DNA of 64,000 nucleotides from Comamonas sp. (GTDB lineage: Bacteria > Pseudomonadota > Gammaproteobacteria > Burkholderiales > Burkholderiaceae_C): NCBI GenBank assembly GCA_021166775.1, contig JAJPEQ010000010.1, positions 1 to 64,000 of the forward strand, read 5' to 3'. Every line of letters begins with the position of its first letter. The first letter of the stretch is position 1. The position numbers were made by a program, and so were the translations under genes. Under the pieces are notes generated by a model. That model saw only the letters and a program-made list of their open reading frames with translations. It was not told the origin of the DNA and searched no databases. Below are positions 8,010 through 19,636 of the stretch, piece by piece.

Positions 8010-9488
8010 TCAGTGCGCCCCGATCGCCTGGCGCAAACGCAGCAGGGCCTCGCTGATCTCGGTCTGTGACAGCGCCGCGTAGCCCAGCAGCAGCACGCGC
8101 CGCAGCGGGTGATCCGGCCCCGCATTCCACAACAGCGCGTTGCCCCGGGCAATGCTGTAGACGCCCACCCCCTGGGTACGTGCCAGCTTTTCCACCGCCT
8201 CGGCATCGGGCCCCTGCGGCGGCAGATGCGCCACCAGGTGCATGCCGCTGCCGCCGCCGCCGCAGTGCCAGCCTGGCAAGCCGTGGGAGATGCCCGCGCA
8301 CAGATGGTCGCGCCGCGCGGCGTAGGACTGGCGCAGGCGCCGCAGGTGCTCGGCGTAGCCGCCTTCGGTGATGAAGGCGGCCAGTGCCGCCTGTTCCAGC
8401 CAGGGCTGGCAGTTGTTGAGCAAGGCCTTGGCGCGTCGCGCCGGCTCGCGCAGTTCCGTCGGCAGCACCATGTAACCGATGCGCAGGCCCGCACCCAGGC
8501 TCTTGGAAAACGTGCCCAGGTAGATCACATGGCCATGGCGGTCCAGGCTCTTGAGCGCGGGCAGCGGCGTGCCGTCGTAAAAGAAATCGCAGTCGTAGTC
8601 GTCCTCCACGACGTAGGCGCCCGCCTGCGCCGCCCAGCCCAGCAGCGCCTGGCGCCGCTCGATCGACAAGGTGGCGCCCAGCGGGTACTGGTGCGAGGGC
8701 GTCACGTAGGCCAGGGCGGCGGACGTCGGCAAGGCCGCGCAGTCAAGACCGTCGTGATCGACCGCCACCGGCCGCAGGCGCGCCCCATGACCACGGAAAA
8801 CCTGGGCGGCGCCGCGGTAGCAGGGGTTTTCGACCACCACCTCGATTCCGGGCGCGATCAGCAGCCAGGCCAGCAGATTGAGCCCCTCCTGGATGCCGTT
8901 GGTGACCAGGATGTTCTGCGCAGCGGCCGCGATGCCGCGCGTGGCACCCACATGAGCGGCAATGGCCTGGCGCAGCGCCAGTTCGCCCTGGGGGTCGCCG
9001 TAGTCGCACAGGTGCCGCGCGCCACCACGCAGCTTGCGCATCAGCAGCGCCTGCCAATGCCGCATCGGGAACAGCCGGGCATCGGGCCGGCCGATCCAGA
9101 AATCGAAGGGCAGCGCGGGCCCGTGCGGGGCCACCACCTGATGGCCCTCGACACGCAGCTTGAGCCGGCGCCGGCGCCGGCGCTCGGCGGCAACGCTGGT
9201 CGTGGCCTCGGGCAGCGGCAGCAGGGCCGGTCCCTCGGCCACGATGCGCCCGGCGACAAACGTGCCGGTGGGCTCGCGTGCCTCGATCAGACCCTCGGCG
9301 GCCAGCCGCTCGAAAGCCCCCATGACGGTGTTGCGCGAGACACCAAGATCCAGCGCCAGTTGGCGGGTCGCCGGCATGCGCGCGCCCGGGGTCAGGCGGC
9401 CGTCCAGGATCAGCTGGCGAATCTGGTCGGTGACCTGCGCCTGCAGGCCCATGCCGGCGGCTGGATCGATGCGCAGAGGCAGCTGCAT
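8010..9488 (-). CDS. MocR/PdxR-family regulator (GntR wHTH fused to class I aminotransferase-like domain)
   Basis: GntR motif PATRQLALDLGVSRNTVMGAFERLAAEGLIEAREPTGTFV and PLP domain VVEDDYDCDFFYDG...YLGTFSKSLGAGLRIGYMV. Start chosen at MQLPLRIDP. Confidence 0.93.
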   Translation of the reverse strand: MQLPLRIDPAAGMGLQAQVTDQIRQLILDGRLTPGARMPATRQLALDLGVSRNTVMGAFERLAAEGLIEAREPTGTFVAGRIVAEGPALLPLPEATTSVAAERRRRRRLKLRVEGHQVVAPHGPALPFDFWIGRPDARLFPMRHWQALLMRKLRGGARHLCDYGDPQGELALRQAIAAHVGATRGIAAAAQNILVTNGIQEGLNLLAWLLIAPGIEVVVENPCYRGAAQVFRGHGARLRPVAVDHDGLDCAALPTSAALAYVTPSHQYPLGATLSIERRQALLGWAAQAGAYVVEDDYDCDFFYDGTPLPALKSLDRHGHVIYLGTFSKSLGAGLRIGYMVLPTELREPARRAKALLNNCQPWLEQAALAAFITEGGYAEHLRRLRQSYAARRDHLCAGISHGLPGWHCGGGGSGMHLVAHLPPQGPDAEAVEKLARTQGVGVYSIARGNALLWNAGPDHPLRRVLLLGYAALSQTEISEALLRLRQAIGAH

Positions 9489-9809
9489 GACAAAGAGACT
9501 CCCGCAAACTAGCTGTGCTTCACGCGGCGGCGCTGACTTGCACTGGATCTGATGAATATAGTTCGCCGCCCGCGCGCGGCACCTAGGGTTTCCCAGCAAA
9601 TGCCGAGCCCGGCAGGCGGCGTCCATCTGGAGCTCTTCGCGCTCTGGACGGCTGGTGAATGTGAAGAGTCCCGGCAAGCCGACCGAGATCGCCATCCATG
9701 TCCATCGCCTGAGGAGGGCGGGGATACGGTCAACCCCTATACTACTAAAAACGCAGCAAAATATCTGCATGCACAGCCGCTGCGCGGCCTTCAAAACTCT
9801 GGAGACCCC

Positions 9810-11633
9810 ATGCACCTGCCCCGCCGATCCGCCTTGCGCACCGCCATTCGTCCCCTGGCCTGCGGCGCACTGGCCGTTGCCGCGCTGACCGGCTGCGGCG
9901 GCGGCGACGACGCGGACCCGCTCGCGCCCTACCGCACCCAGACCGTGAACTGGGCCACGTGCGAGCCGACCATCCTCGGCGCCGACACCGACAAGCTCAG
10001 GCAGGCTTGGAAGCGGCTCGGCGACAGGCTGCAGTGCGCGTATCTGCGCGCGCCCATGGATTGGAATGCGCCGGACAAGGGCGACGTGGCCGTGAGCCTG
10101 ATGCGCGTCGCCTCCGCGCAGCCGCAGCTTCGCCAGGGCTCGTTGCTGACCAACCCCGGCGGGCCCGGAGGAGACGGCCTGGGCAATGCCCTGAGCCTGT
10201 ATTTCGCCTACGCGGGCAGCAATCCGGACACCGCGCTGGGCAAGCTGCAGCTGCAGTTGCTCGACACCTACGACTTCATCGGGTTTTCACCGCGCGGCAT
10301 GGGCGACAGCACCTCCGTCGTCTGCACGGGCAACGCCTTCATGCGCCCCACCGGCCACACGCAGGACCCGCTGGACCCAGTCAACCTGGACAACGCCCTG
10401 TACAACGGCAAGTACGTGGCCGATGCCTGCGCGAAGAACCCGGTCACACCGCACATCCACACCGAGGCCACGGCGCGCGACATGGATCTGATCCGCACCG
10501 TGCTGGGCGACGAGCGGCTGAACTACATCGGCTATTCCTACGGCACCTGGCTCGGCGCCTGGTATGCCGGCCTGTACCCCGAGCGCGTGGGACGCATGGT
10601 GCTGGACAGCGTCTGGCCGCTGTCGGATGCGATGGAAACGCGATTGTTCGACCTGCCGCGCGCGCGCCAGGCGGCGCACACGAACGTTCTGCTGCCTTAC
10701 GCCGCGCGCCATGACGGTTACTTCGGGCTCGGCACCAGCGCGGCGGGCGTGCAGGCACGCATCGACCGGCTCGACTGGCGCATTCGCAACGCGCTCGGCC
10801 TCCTTGGCGGCGCCATCTACGACCGCAGCGACAGCGACAGGTACGTGGCCACGATCAAGGCAGGCACATGGCTGGACGCGGTGTTCAGGGCGGCGCAGAC
10901 CGCGCAGTCGGGGGTGCCCGAGGCACAGCGCAACGAGGCCATCGTGCAGGCCGTCGAGCAGGCCATCGAGCAGGCGGTCGAAAACAAGGACTTCGTGCCC
11001 GGCCCCTCCACGGCCAACGCGCTGGTGCAAACCCAGGTCTCTGCCCTGTGGGAAGGGTCGGGACACCTCGGGCTCTCGCCCGCAAAGCCCGAGAGCTACA
11101 CGGGCCGGGAAGGTTTCTGGACGGTGTCGTGCAACGATGATGTCTCCGACACCGACCTGTCCCACTGGCGCAGCCGCTATGAGCAGGGCGTGCTGAGCGC
11201 CCCGCTGTTCGCCGGCGTGCTGCTCGACGACGTCTGCATGTTCTGGAGCAGGCCCAGCGTGCAAAAGCCGGCCATCGAGCGCCTGCAGGAGCTGCCCATC
11301 CTCTTGATCCAGGACGAATACGATGGCGCCACGCCCGCCCCCGGCGCGATGCGCATGTTCGCCCTGCTGCCCAGGGCGCAACTGATCTACGTTCCCGGGG
11401 AATACCACCACGGGCTGTTTCCCTACATGGACGACTGCGTGGATCTGGCAGCCACGCGCTACCTGCTGGGCGAAAGCCTGGGAGAGCGGCAGACCGACTG
11501 TCCCGCGCTCCCGCTGCAGCAGGACGCGCAGGCGCTGCAGAAGGCCGGACCGCTCGGCGCCGCCTCGGCCTATCTGGACCCGCAGGAGGCCGAGCGCCTG
11601 ATCCGCCGCTACAAGCGCTCCATCCACCCCTGA
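9810..11633 (+). CDS. Secreted alpha/beta hydrolase, TAP-like family (predicted lipoprotein)
   Basis: Lipobox-like LTGCGGG; nucleophile elbow GYSYGTWLG; GPGGDG oxyanion region; TAP-like C-terminal domain. Confidence 0.85.
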   Translation: MHLPRRSALRTAIRPLACGALAVAALTGCGGGDDADPLAPYRTQTVNWATCEPTILGADTDKLRQAWKRLGDRLQCAYLRAPMDWNAPDKGDVAVSLMRVASAQPQLRQGSLLTNPGGPGGDGLGNALSLYFAYAGSNPDTALGKLQLQLLDTYDFIGFSPRGMGDSTSVVCTGNAFMRPTGHTQDPLDPVNLDNALYNGKYVADACAKNPVTPHIHTEATARDMDLIRTVLGDERLNYIGYSYGTWLGAWYAGLYPERVGRMVLDSVWPLSDAMETRLFDLPRARQAAHTNVLLPYAARHDGYFGLGTSAAGVQARIDRLDWRIRNALGLLGGAIYDRSDSDRYVATIKAGTWLDAVFRAAQTAQSGVPEAQRNEAIVQAVEQAIEQAVENKDFVPGPSTANALVQTQVSALWEGSGHLGLSPAKPESYTGREGFWTVSCNDDVSDTDLSHWRSRYEQGVLSAPLFAGVLLDDVCMFWSRPSVQKPAIERLQELPILLIQDEYDGATPAPGAMRMFALLPRAQLIYVPGEYHHGLFPYMDDCVDLAATRYLLGESLGERQTDCPALPLQQDAQALQKAGPLGAASAYLDPQEAERLIRRYKRSIHP

Positions 11634-11707
11634 ACGGCACGCGGCACGGGCCGACATGAAGGGGCCGCGGCTTTCGGATAATGGGCCGCCCGCGCTCATC
11701 CACATCC

Positions 11708-13054
11708 ATGTCCGATCACACCTGCCCCACCGAGTCCGAAACGCGCGAGCGCCGCAACTGGATCGACGCCTGGCGCGTCTATCTGGAGCCCGCCAGCCTG
11801 CGCATGCTCACGCTCGGTTTTGCCGCCGGGCTGCCGCTCCTGCTGGTGCTGGGCACGCTCTCCTTCAGGCTGCGCGAGGCGGGCATCGACCGCACCACCA
11901 TCGGTTACCTCTCGTGGGTGGGGCTGGCCTACGCCTTCAAATGGGTCTGGTCGCCGCTGGTCGACCGGCTGCCGCTGCCCGTCGCCACGCGGCTGCTCGG
12001 CAGGCGGCGCAGCTGGCTGCTGCTGGCGCAGGCGCTGGTGATCGCCGGGCTCGTCGGCATGGCGCTGGTGGACCCGCGCGATGCGCTCGGGCCCATGGTG
12101 TGGTTCGCGCTGCTGGTGGCCTTCGGCTCGGCCACGCAGGACATCGCGCTCGACGCGTTTCGCATCGAATCAGCCGACGTCGACCGCCAGGCGGCGCTCG
12201 CGGCCACCTACCAGACGGGGTATCGCCTGGCGATGATCTGGGCCGGCGCGGGCGTGCTGTGGGTCGCCGCGCGCATGGAGGTGGCGGGCGTCGAAGGCTA
12301 CCAGCTGCAAGCCTGGCGCGCCGCCTACCTCGTGATGGCGGTGTCGATGCTGGTGGGCACGATCACCGTGCTGCTCTCGCCCGAGCCCGACCCGCGGCCG
12401 ATGCCGCCCGCGAAAAATGCCCTGCAATGGCTCAAAGGCGCGGTGGTCGAGCCGTTTGCCGACTTCATCACGCGCTACCGCTGGCAGGCGGCGCTGATCC
12501 TTGCGCTGATCGCCATCTACCGCATCAGCGACGTGGTGATGGGCATCATGGCCAACCCGTTCTACGTGGACATGGGCTACACCAAGGACGAGGTGGCGGC
12601 CATCACCAAGATCTTCGGCGTGGCGATGACGCTGGCGGGCACCTTCATCGGCGGCGTGCTCTCAATGCGCCTGGGCGTGATGCGCGTGCTGATGTTGGGC
12701 GCGGCGCTCTCGGCCGCGAGCAACCTGCTGTTCGCCTGGCTGGCCACGCGCGGGCACGATTTTCACGGACTCGTGGGCGTGATCTCGGCCGACAACCTCT
12801 CGGGCGGCATCGCCTCGGCGGCGTTCATCGCCTACCTGTCCAGTCTGACCAACGTTCGCTACTCGGCCACGCAGTACGCGCTGTTCAGCTCGATGATGCT
12901 GCTGCTGCCCAAATGGATCGCGGGATTTTCCGGCGCCTTCGTCGATGCGAACGGGTATCCGCTGTTTTTCATCGGCACCGCGCTGCTGGGCCTGCCGGTG
13001 CTGCTGCTGGTGGCGCTGGCGTCCAGAGCACAGAAAAAAACCGTCAGGAAATAA
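11708..13054 (+). CDS. AmpG-like MFS transporter
   Basis: Multi-TM; GFAAGLPLLLVLGTLSFRLREAGIDRTTIGYLSWVGLAYAFKWVWSPLVDR typical of AmpG family. Confidence 0.85.
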   Translation: MSDHTCPTESETRERRNWIDAWRVYLEPASLRMLTLGFAAGLPLLLVLGTLSFRLREAGIDRTTIGYLSWVGLAYAFKWVWSPLVDRLPLPVATRLLGRRRSWLLLAQALVIAGLVGMALVDPRDALGPMVWFALLVAFGSATQDIALDAFRIESADVDRQAALAATYQTGYRLAMIWAGAGVLWVAARMEVAGVEGYQLQAWRAAYLVMAVSMLVGTITVLLSPEPDPRPMPPAKNALQWLKGAVVEPFADFITRYRWQAALILALIAIYRISDVVMGIMANPFYVDMGYTKDEVAAITKIFGVAMTLAGTFIGGVLSMRLGVMRVLMLGAALSAASNLLFAWLATRGHDFHGLVGVISADNLSGGIASAAFIAYLSSLTNVRYSATQYALFSSMMLLLPKWIAGFSGAFVDANGYPLFFIGTALLGLPVLLLVALASRAQKKTVRK

Positions 13055-13140
13055 AACTTACCAGAGCCTGACTACTTTCCAAAACGTCGTCAAACACCTA
13101 CATTACCCGGCCATTGCACAAGAACAAGCCTCGGAGACGA

Positions 13141-14319
13141 ATGCAGGCCATGCCCCTGGGGCCCCCGAATCTCGCTGACGATCTGGTGCGCACGCTGCTG
13201 GGCAGCGATGCGCGGTTGCACCGACCCTTGGCGATGACGGTGCTGGCCCTGCTGATCATGGCCACGAGCATCATGGTCATGGAATGGGTGGCGGCGGCCG
13301 GCCTGGCCCGGTCCGCGCCCGTGCACGGGTGGGCGCTGGCGACGGGCGCGTGGATGGTGGGCTGTTTCGCGCTCATTCGCAGCGGCCACACGCGCCAGTG
13401 GCGCGACCCGGCCTTCACGATCGTGCAGATCGGCGCGGCGCTCACCTGCAACGCCGCCGCCTACGTGATCGCCGGAGAGGCGCGCGGCATCGTGCCGCCG
13501 CTGCTCTCGCTCGCCATGGTGTTTTGCGTCTTCGGCCTGTCCGTGCGACAGATCAAGGGCTTGCTGGTCTACAGCCTGGGGCTGTATGCCGTGGCCGGTG
13601 CCGTCACCCAGTGGGGCACGCCGGACGCGCCCGCTCCGGCCCTGGCCACGGTCTACATGATCGTGGTCGTCGTCGTGCTGGTGGCCAGCACGGTGCTCGC
13701 GCTGCGCATCCGCGCGATGCGCCAGCAGCTCAAGACCCAGCGCCGCGAACTGGCCGAGGCCGTGCATCACATCCGGGGCCTGGCCACGCGCGACGAGCTC
13801 ACCGGCCTGCCCAACCGCCGCTACATGCAGGAAGCCATGCGCCTGGCGTGCCTGAACGCGCAGCGCGGCGAACGGCCGCTGTTGCTCGCACAGCTCGACC
13901 TCGACGATTTCAAGCACGTCAACGACACGCATGGGCACGCCGTCGGCGACGAGGTGCTCAAGGCCTTTGCCGTCACCGCGCAAAGGTGCATCCGCGCCAC
14001 CGACGTGCTCGCGCGCTGGGGCGGAGAAGAGTTCCTGCTGATGCTGGTGGGCACCACGCACGAACAGGGCGCGCGCCTGCTCGAACGCCTGCGCGAGGCC
14101 GTCGCGGCCATGACGCTCACGCCGGGGGAGGGCGAGCCACTGCGCATCACCGTCTCCATCGGCGCGGCCATGCTGCGCGCCGACGAACCGTGCGAAGCGC
14201 TGATCAAGCGCAGCGACGAAGCGCTCTACCGCGCCAAGCACCAAGGGCGCAATGGCGTGGTGCTGGCGCACGATGCGCTGCTCTCGGATCGCCCCGTGCC
14301 CGAGATGCACGCCGGCTGA
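13141..14319 (+). CDS. Membrane-bound diguanylate cyclase (GGDEF family)
   Basis: TM segments then RDELTGLPNRRYMQEA...DLDDFKHVNDTHGHAVGDEVL...ARWGGEEFLLML. Confidence 0.92.
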   Translation: MQAMPLGPPNLADDLVRTLLGSDARLHRPLAMTVLALLIMATSIMVMEWVAAAGLARSAPVHGWALATGAWMVGCFALIRSGHTRQWRDPAFTIVQIGAALTCNAAAYVIAGEARGIVPPLLSLAMVFCVFGLSVRQIKGLLVYSLGLYAVAGAVTQWGTPDAPAPALATVYMIVVVVVLVASTVLALRIRAMRQQLKTQRRELAEAVHHIRGLATRDELTGLPNRRYMQEAMRLACLNAQRGERPLLLAQLDLDDFKHVNDTHGHAVGDEVLKAFAVTAQRCIRATDVLARWGGEEFLLMLVGTTHEQGARLLERLREAVAAMTLTPGEGEPLRITVSIGAAMLRADEPCEALIKRSDEALYRAKHQGRNGVVLAHDALLSDRPVPEMHAG

Positions 14320-14321
14320 AC

Positions 14322-15395
14322 TCAGCGCGCTGGCGCCTCGCGGGGCATCTCGCGCACCAGCCGCAAACCCACCAGCACGTAGCGCGTGCCCGGCGTGTTC
14401 CAGTTGCGAAACGCCACCCGCGCGTACAGCGGCCACGTGTGCCACGAGCCGCCGCGGCGCACGTGCACCCGACCTTCGCGCGGGCCCTGGGGATCGTTCA
14501 CGGGGGAACGCGCGTAATAGTCCTCGCCATACCAGTCCGAACACCACTCCCATACGTTGCCGATCATGTCGTACAGGCCGAAGGCGTTGGGCGCGAAGCG
14601 TGCCACCGGCGCGGTGAAGACGTGGCCGTCGCGGCCCGGCGCAGCCTCGTCCTGCCACTGCGGCCACAGACGGGCCGTCTCCTGCGCAAAGGTGTTGGCG
14701 CTCTTGAGCAGCACCGCCGGGTCGTCCCCCGCCGGGTAGCGCGTGCGCGTGCCGGCGCGGGCGGCGTATTCCCACTCGGCCTCGGTCGGCAGGCGGTAGA
14801 CGGCGCCTTCGCTCTCGGAAAGCCAGCGCGCCATGGCCTGGGCATCGTTCCAAGTCAGGTTGACCACGGGATGCTCGTCGGTCTGCGCAAAGCCCGGGCT
14901 TTGCCACGAATAGCGCGGATCGCGCCCCTCGAAGGCATCGTGGCGCACGCTGCGCGCCGGATCGTAGGCCGGGTTGTAGCCATAGCCGCCGGTGCCGTCG
15001 CGCACCGATTCGGGCACGTAGCCCGAGCGCTGCAGAAAGCGGCGGAACTGCCCCACGGTCACTTCGGTCGCGCCCATCCAGAACGCGCGCGTGATGCGCA
15101 CGCGATGCACCGGCGCCTCGTCACGCAGGTCCGTCAAGCGCCGGGCCTCGGCCTGCGGATACACCCCGGCCAGCACCTGCGGCGGCTCGCTGCTGCCCAT
15201 GAGGAACTCGCCCGCCGGGACGCGCAGCATGCGCATGCCCAGCGTGTTCGTGAACGCGCCGGCATCCGTGGGCCCGGGGGCGTGCGACGCACAGCCGCCC
15301 AGCACCAGCGCGGCCGTGGCGACGGACATCCAGACCTTCAGGCCAAAGCGTGCCCCAGCCCTTGCCAGGAAAGCGCGTGCAGCTATCGAATGCAT
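14322..15395 (-). CDS. Formylglycine-generating-enzyme (SUMF1)-family lipoprotein
   Basis: Lipobox LGGCAS; FLMGSSE...VTVGQFRRF...PVVNLTWNDAQAMARWL...RLPTEAEWEYAARAG...NVWEWCSDWY...RRGGSW. Confidence 0.9.
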   Translation of the reverse strand: MHSIAARAFLARAGARFGLKVWMSVATAALVLGGCASHAPGPTDAGAFTNTLGMRMLRVPAGEFLMGSSEPPQVLAGVYPQAEARRLTDLRDEAPVHRVRITRAFWMGATEVTVGQFRRFLQRSGYVPESVRDGTGGYGYNPAYDPARSVRHDAFEGRDPRYSWQSPGFAQTDEHPVVNLTWNDAQAMARWLSESEGAVYRLPTEAEWEYAARAGTRTRYPAGDDPAVLLKSANTFAQETARLWPQWQDEAAPGRDGHVFTAPVARFAPNAFGLYDMIGNVWEWCSDWYGEDYYARSPVNDPQGPREGRVHVRRGGSWHTWPLYARVAFRNWNTPGTRYVLVGLRLVREMPREAPAR

Positions 15396-15463
15396 GGTGA
15401 CGTTTTACCTCCGCTTTACACTGGCTTCAACGCGGCGAGACCGCCCGGCCGCAGGATAACGCC

Positions 15464-16180
15464 ATGAACGCCCAGTTGTTGATGATCGAAGACGACCACC
15501 GCCTCGCGCAGATGGTGGTGCAGTACCTGGGCCAGTCGGCGCTGCAGGTCGAGCATGTCGATACCGCCGCGGCCGGTCTGGCTCGGCTCACGGCCCCCGA
15601 GGGCGGCCAGCTGCCCGATCTCGTCATCCTCGACCTGATGCTGCCCGACATCGACGGCCTGGAGGTGTGCCGGCGCGTGCGCGCGCTGCCGGGCGCGGCC
15701 GGCAAGGTGCCGGTGCTGATGCTCACCGCCAAGGGCGACCCGATGGACCGCGTGATCGGCCTGGAGGTGGGCGCCGACGACTACCTGCCCAAGCCCTTCG
15801 AGCCGCGCGAGCTGCTGGCGCGCATCCGCGCCATCCTGCGGCGACGCGAAGGCGGTGCGCAGGCCGCGAGCAACGTGATGCGCTTCGGCAGCCTGGAGAT
15901 CGACCGCGACGCGCGCACCGTCAGCGTCGCCGGGCAGGCGGCTGATCTCACCTCCTACCAGTTCGATCTGCTGGTGACGCTGGCCGAGCGCGCGGGCCGC
16001 GTGCTCACGCGCGACCAGATCATGGAGGCAGTGCGCGGCCGCGAGCTGGAGGCGTTCGACCGCTCGATCGACGTGCACATGGGGCGCATCCGCGCCGCCA
16101 TCGAGGCCGACGTGAAAAATCCCAAACGCATCCTCACGGTGCGCGGCGTGGGCTACGTCTTCGCCAAGCACCAGGACTGA
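15464..16180 (+). CDS. OmpR-family response regulator
   Basis: Receiver domain (IEDDHRLAQMV, DLMLPDIDG, LTAKGDPMDRVIGLEVGADDYLPKPFEPRELLARI) and winged-helix C-terminus. Confidence 0.95.
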   Translation: MNAQLLMIEDDHRLAQMVVQYLGQSALQVEHVDTAAAGLARLTAPEGGQLPDLVILDLMLPDIDGLEVCRRVRALPGAAGKVPVLMLTAKGDPMDRVIGLEVGADDYLPKPFEPRELLARIRAILRRREGGAQAASNVMRFGSLEIDRDARTVSVAGQAADLTSYQFDLLVTLAERAGRVLTRDQIMEAVRGRELEAFDRSIDVHMGRIRAAIEADVKNPKRILTVRGVGYVFAKHQD

Positions 16181-16190
16181 GCCACACCCC

Positions 16191-17417
<1,227 letters not shown>

Positions 17418-17491
17418 CACCAGCCGCAACGCAGGTTCTCGCAAGCGCGAAAACGTCACCGCGCCGTACCATGCGCGCCATCGGAGGCAGC

Positions 17492-17953
17492 ATGCACGGC
17501 TTGGCACACGGAAGGATGTTCGGTTTGGCGATGGCGATGGCGATGGCGCTCGGCGCGGGCGGCGCATGGGCCGCAAGCGCGGCGCAACCAGCTGAGCCCA
17601 TGGCGCTGCGCGGCGTGATGCAGCAGATGGAACGCGACAAGCTGGCCGCGGGCGCGGCGCTTGGGCAGCAGGACTGGGCCGAGCTGGCCACGCGCGCCGG
17701 CCGGCTCGCGCACCACGCCGAGCCGCCCCTCACCGAAAAGGTACGCATCCTCGGCTGGCTGCTCACCGATGCGCCGACGTTTCGCAACCACGACGTGCAG
17801 GTGAAGGCCGCCGCCACCGACCTGCAGGCGGCCGCCCAGCAGAAGGACGCCGCCGCGGCCGCGAGCGCCTTGCAGCGCATGCAGCAAGGCTGCGACGGCT
17901 GCCACAACAGCTTTCGCGACAAATACCTCAAACGCTTCTACGACACGCCCTAA
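17492..17953 (+). CDS. Small secreted monoheme cytochrome c (c'-like)
   Basis: Signal peptide and C-terminal GCDGCHNSFRDKY; GGAGG 9 nt upstream of ATG. Confidence 0.75.
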   Translation: MHGLAHGRMFGLAMAMAMALGAGGAWAASAAQPAEPMALRGVMQQMERDKLAAGAALGQQDWAELATRAGRLAHHAEPPLTEKVRILGWLLTDAPTFRNHDVQVKAAATDLQAAAQQKDAAAAASALQRMQQGCDGCHNSFRDKYLKRFYDTP

Positions 17954-17990
17954 GGCGTCAGGCGCGACGCCTCACACGGCGAAAGCCGGC

Positions 17991-18689
17991 TCAGCGCGGC
18001 ACGTGGGGCGCCAGCTCTTCGAGCGAGCGCCCATGCTCGGCCAGCCATTGGTCGAGCAGCGGCTTGAGTGGCCCGAGCTGCTCGGCCACGGCGTCGCGCA
18101 CGGTATCGACCATGACCTGCGTGCTGCGCTCGATCTCGATGTTCAGCGCGTCGCCCACGCGCCTGTCCTCGAACACCGTGGCGCGGCGCGTCTCGGGGAT
18201 CAGCCAGACCTCGAACCAGCCGGCCGCGCGGTCGCATTCGGCGATGGTGAGGCTCGCGCCATGCACCGCGATGTAGCCGCGCGCGAACACATAGCGCCGG
18301 TGCGATGGCGGCACGGCGATGCGCCAGACGAGGTTGTTCTCCTGCGCACGCACGGCGATGAGCTCGCCCACGCAATCCACATGGCCCGAGAGCGGATGCC
18401 CGCCGATCTCCGCGCCCTCGCGGGCCGCGCGCTCCACGTTCACCCGCGTGCCGACGGCATAACGGCCCAGCGTGGTCACCGCCAGGCTCTGCTGCATCAC
18501 GTCGAAGCTCGCACGCACGGGGCTGGCGATGCGCGTGACCGTCAGGCACACGCCATCGACCGCGACGCTCGCGCCGATCGCCAGGTCCTCGCAAAAACCT
18601 GGAGGGAAGTCGATGCTGAAACTGCGCAGGCCCGTGCGGTCGTCGATCGCCGCAATGACCGCCACGGCTTGAACGATGCCAGTGAACAT
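17991..18689 (-). CDS. ribE: Riboflavin synthase subunit alpha
   Basis: MFTGIVQAVAVI, VAVDGVCLTV, GGHPLSGHVDCVGEL, VHGASLTI. Confidence 0.95.
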   Translation of the reverse strand: MFTGIVQAVAVIAAIDDRTGLRSFSIDFPPGFCEDLAIGASVAVDGVCLTVTRIASPVRASFDVMQQSLAVTTLGRYAVGTRVNVERAAREGAEIGGHPLSGHVDCVGELIAVRAQENNLVWRIAVPPSHRRYVFARGYIAVHGASLTIAECDRAAGWFEVWLIPETRRATVFEDRRVGDALNIEIERSTQVMVDTVRDAVAEQLGPLKPLLDQWLAEHGRSLEELAPHVPR

Positions 18690-18760
18690 GGTGCTGAGCG
18701 TGATGGAGAGAAAACCATTGTGCCAGCGCTACCATGCATCACGCCCGAAAAGGACTGCCC

Positions 18761-19597
18761 ATGACCGAAAGCGAACTGACCCGCCCCGACGGCGCCACGC
18801 TGGCACTGCGCCACTGGCCGCTGCCAGATCGCCAGCGGCGCGCCACCGTGATGCTGGTGCACGGGCTGGGTGAGCACAGTGGGCGCTACGACGCGGTGGC
18901 GCAGGCGCTCAACGCGTTGGGCTGCGCGGTGCGGGGCTACGACCACATCGGCCACGGGCGCTCCAGCGGCAGGCGCGGCGTGCTGCCGCAGCAAGACCGC
19001 CTGCTCACCGACCTCGCGGCCGTGGTCGATGCCACGCGCGCCGCGATGCGTGCGGGCGAGCCGCTGATCGTGCTCGGTCACAGCATGGGCGGGCTCGTGG
19101 CCGCGACGTTTGCCGCGCGCCGGCTGCGGCCCATCGATGCGCTGGTGCTGTCCTCGCCCGCGCTGGCCGTCTTCACCAACGCGCTGCAGCGCCTGCTGCT
19201 GGCCACGCTGCCCCGATGGCTGCCCCATCTGTGCATCGCCAACGGCCTGAACCCCGAGTACCTCTCGCACGACGCGGCCGTGGTCGCGGCCTATGTGAAC
19301 GACCCGCTGTGCCACGACCGCATCAGCACGCGCCTGGGGCACTTTCTGGCCTGCACCGGCGCGGACACGCTGCGGCTCGCGGGCGCATGGACCGTGCCCA
19401 CGCTGCTGATGTGGGCGGGCGACGACCGCATGGTGGACCCGGCGGGCAGCCGCGCGCTGGCGGCGCAGGCGCCGCCCGGCCTCGTGATGGCGCACGAGTT
19501 CGCCGGGCTCTACCACGAGATCTTCAACGAAGCCGACCCGGCGCCGGTCTTCGACATGCTGCAGCGGTGGCTGGACGATTATTTAAGGCAACGCTGA
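18761..19597 (+). CDS. Alpha/beta hydrolase, monoacylglycerol-lipase-like
   Basis: VHGLGEHSGRYDAVAQAL, GHSMGGLVA, catalytic D/H context GDDRMVDPAGSR / GLYHEIFNE. Confidence 0.9.
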   Translation: MTESELTRPDGATLALRHWPLPDRQRRATVMLVHGLGEHSGRYDAVAQALNALGCAVRGYDHIGHGRSSGRRGVLPQQDRLLTDLAAVVDATRAAMRAGEPLIVLGHSMGGLVAATFAARRLRPIDALVLSSPALAVFTNALQRLLLATLPRWLPHLCIANGLNPEYLSHDAAVVAAYVNDPLCHDRISTRLGHFLACTGADTLRLAGAWTVPTLLMWAGDDRMVDPAGSRALAAQAPPGLVMAHEFAGLYHEIFNEADPAPVFDMLQRWLDDYLRQR

Positions 19598-19636
19598 CGC
19601 CCGCCCGGCAAGCGCTGGCAGCTCTCTTTTCAAGAG
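19580..19636 (+). repeat. Dispersed intergenic repeat, copy B
   Basis: atttaaggcaacgctgacgcccgcccggcaagcgctggcagctctcttttc; overlaps the 3' end of the hydrolase gene. Confidence 0.5.

Noticed and set aside
13284-15467. 727-aa plus-strand ORF over the GGDEF and SUMF1 genes
   Set aside because: Alternate-frame shadow; both underlying genes have clear domain motifs.
18690-18760. Possible FMN riboswitch upstream of ribE
   Set aside because: The interval is too short and lacks the conserved RFN-element sequences.
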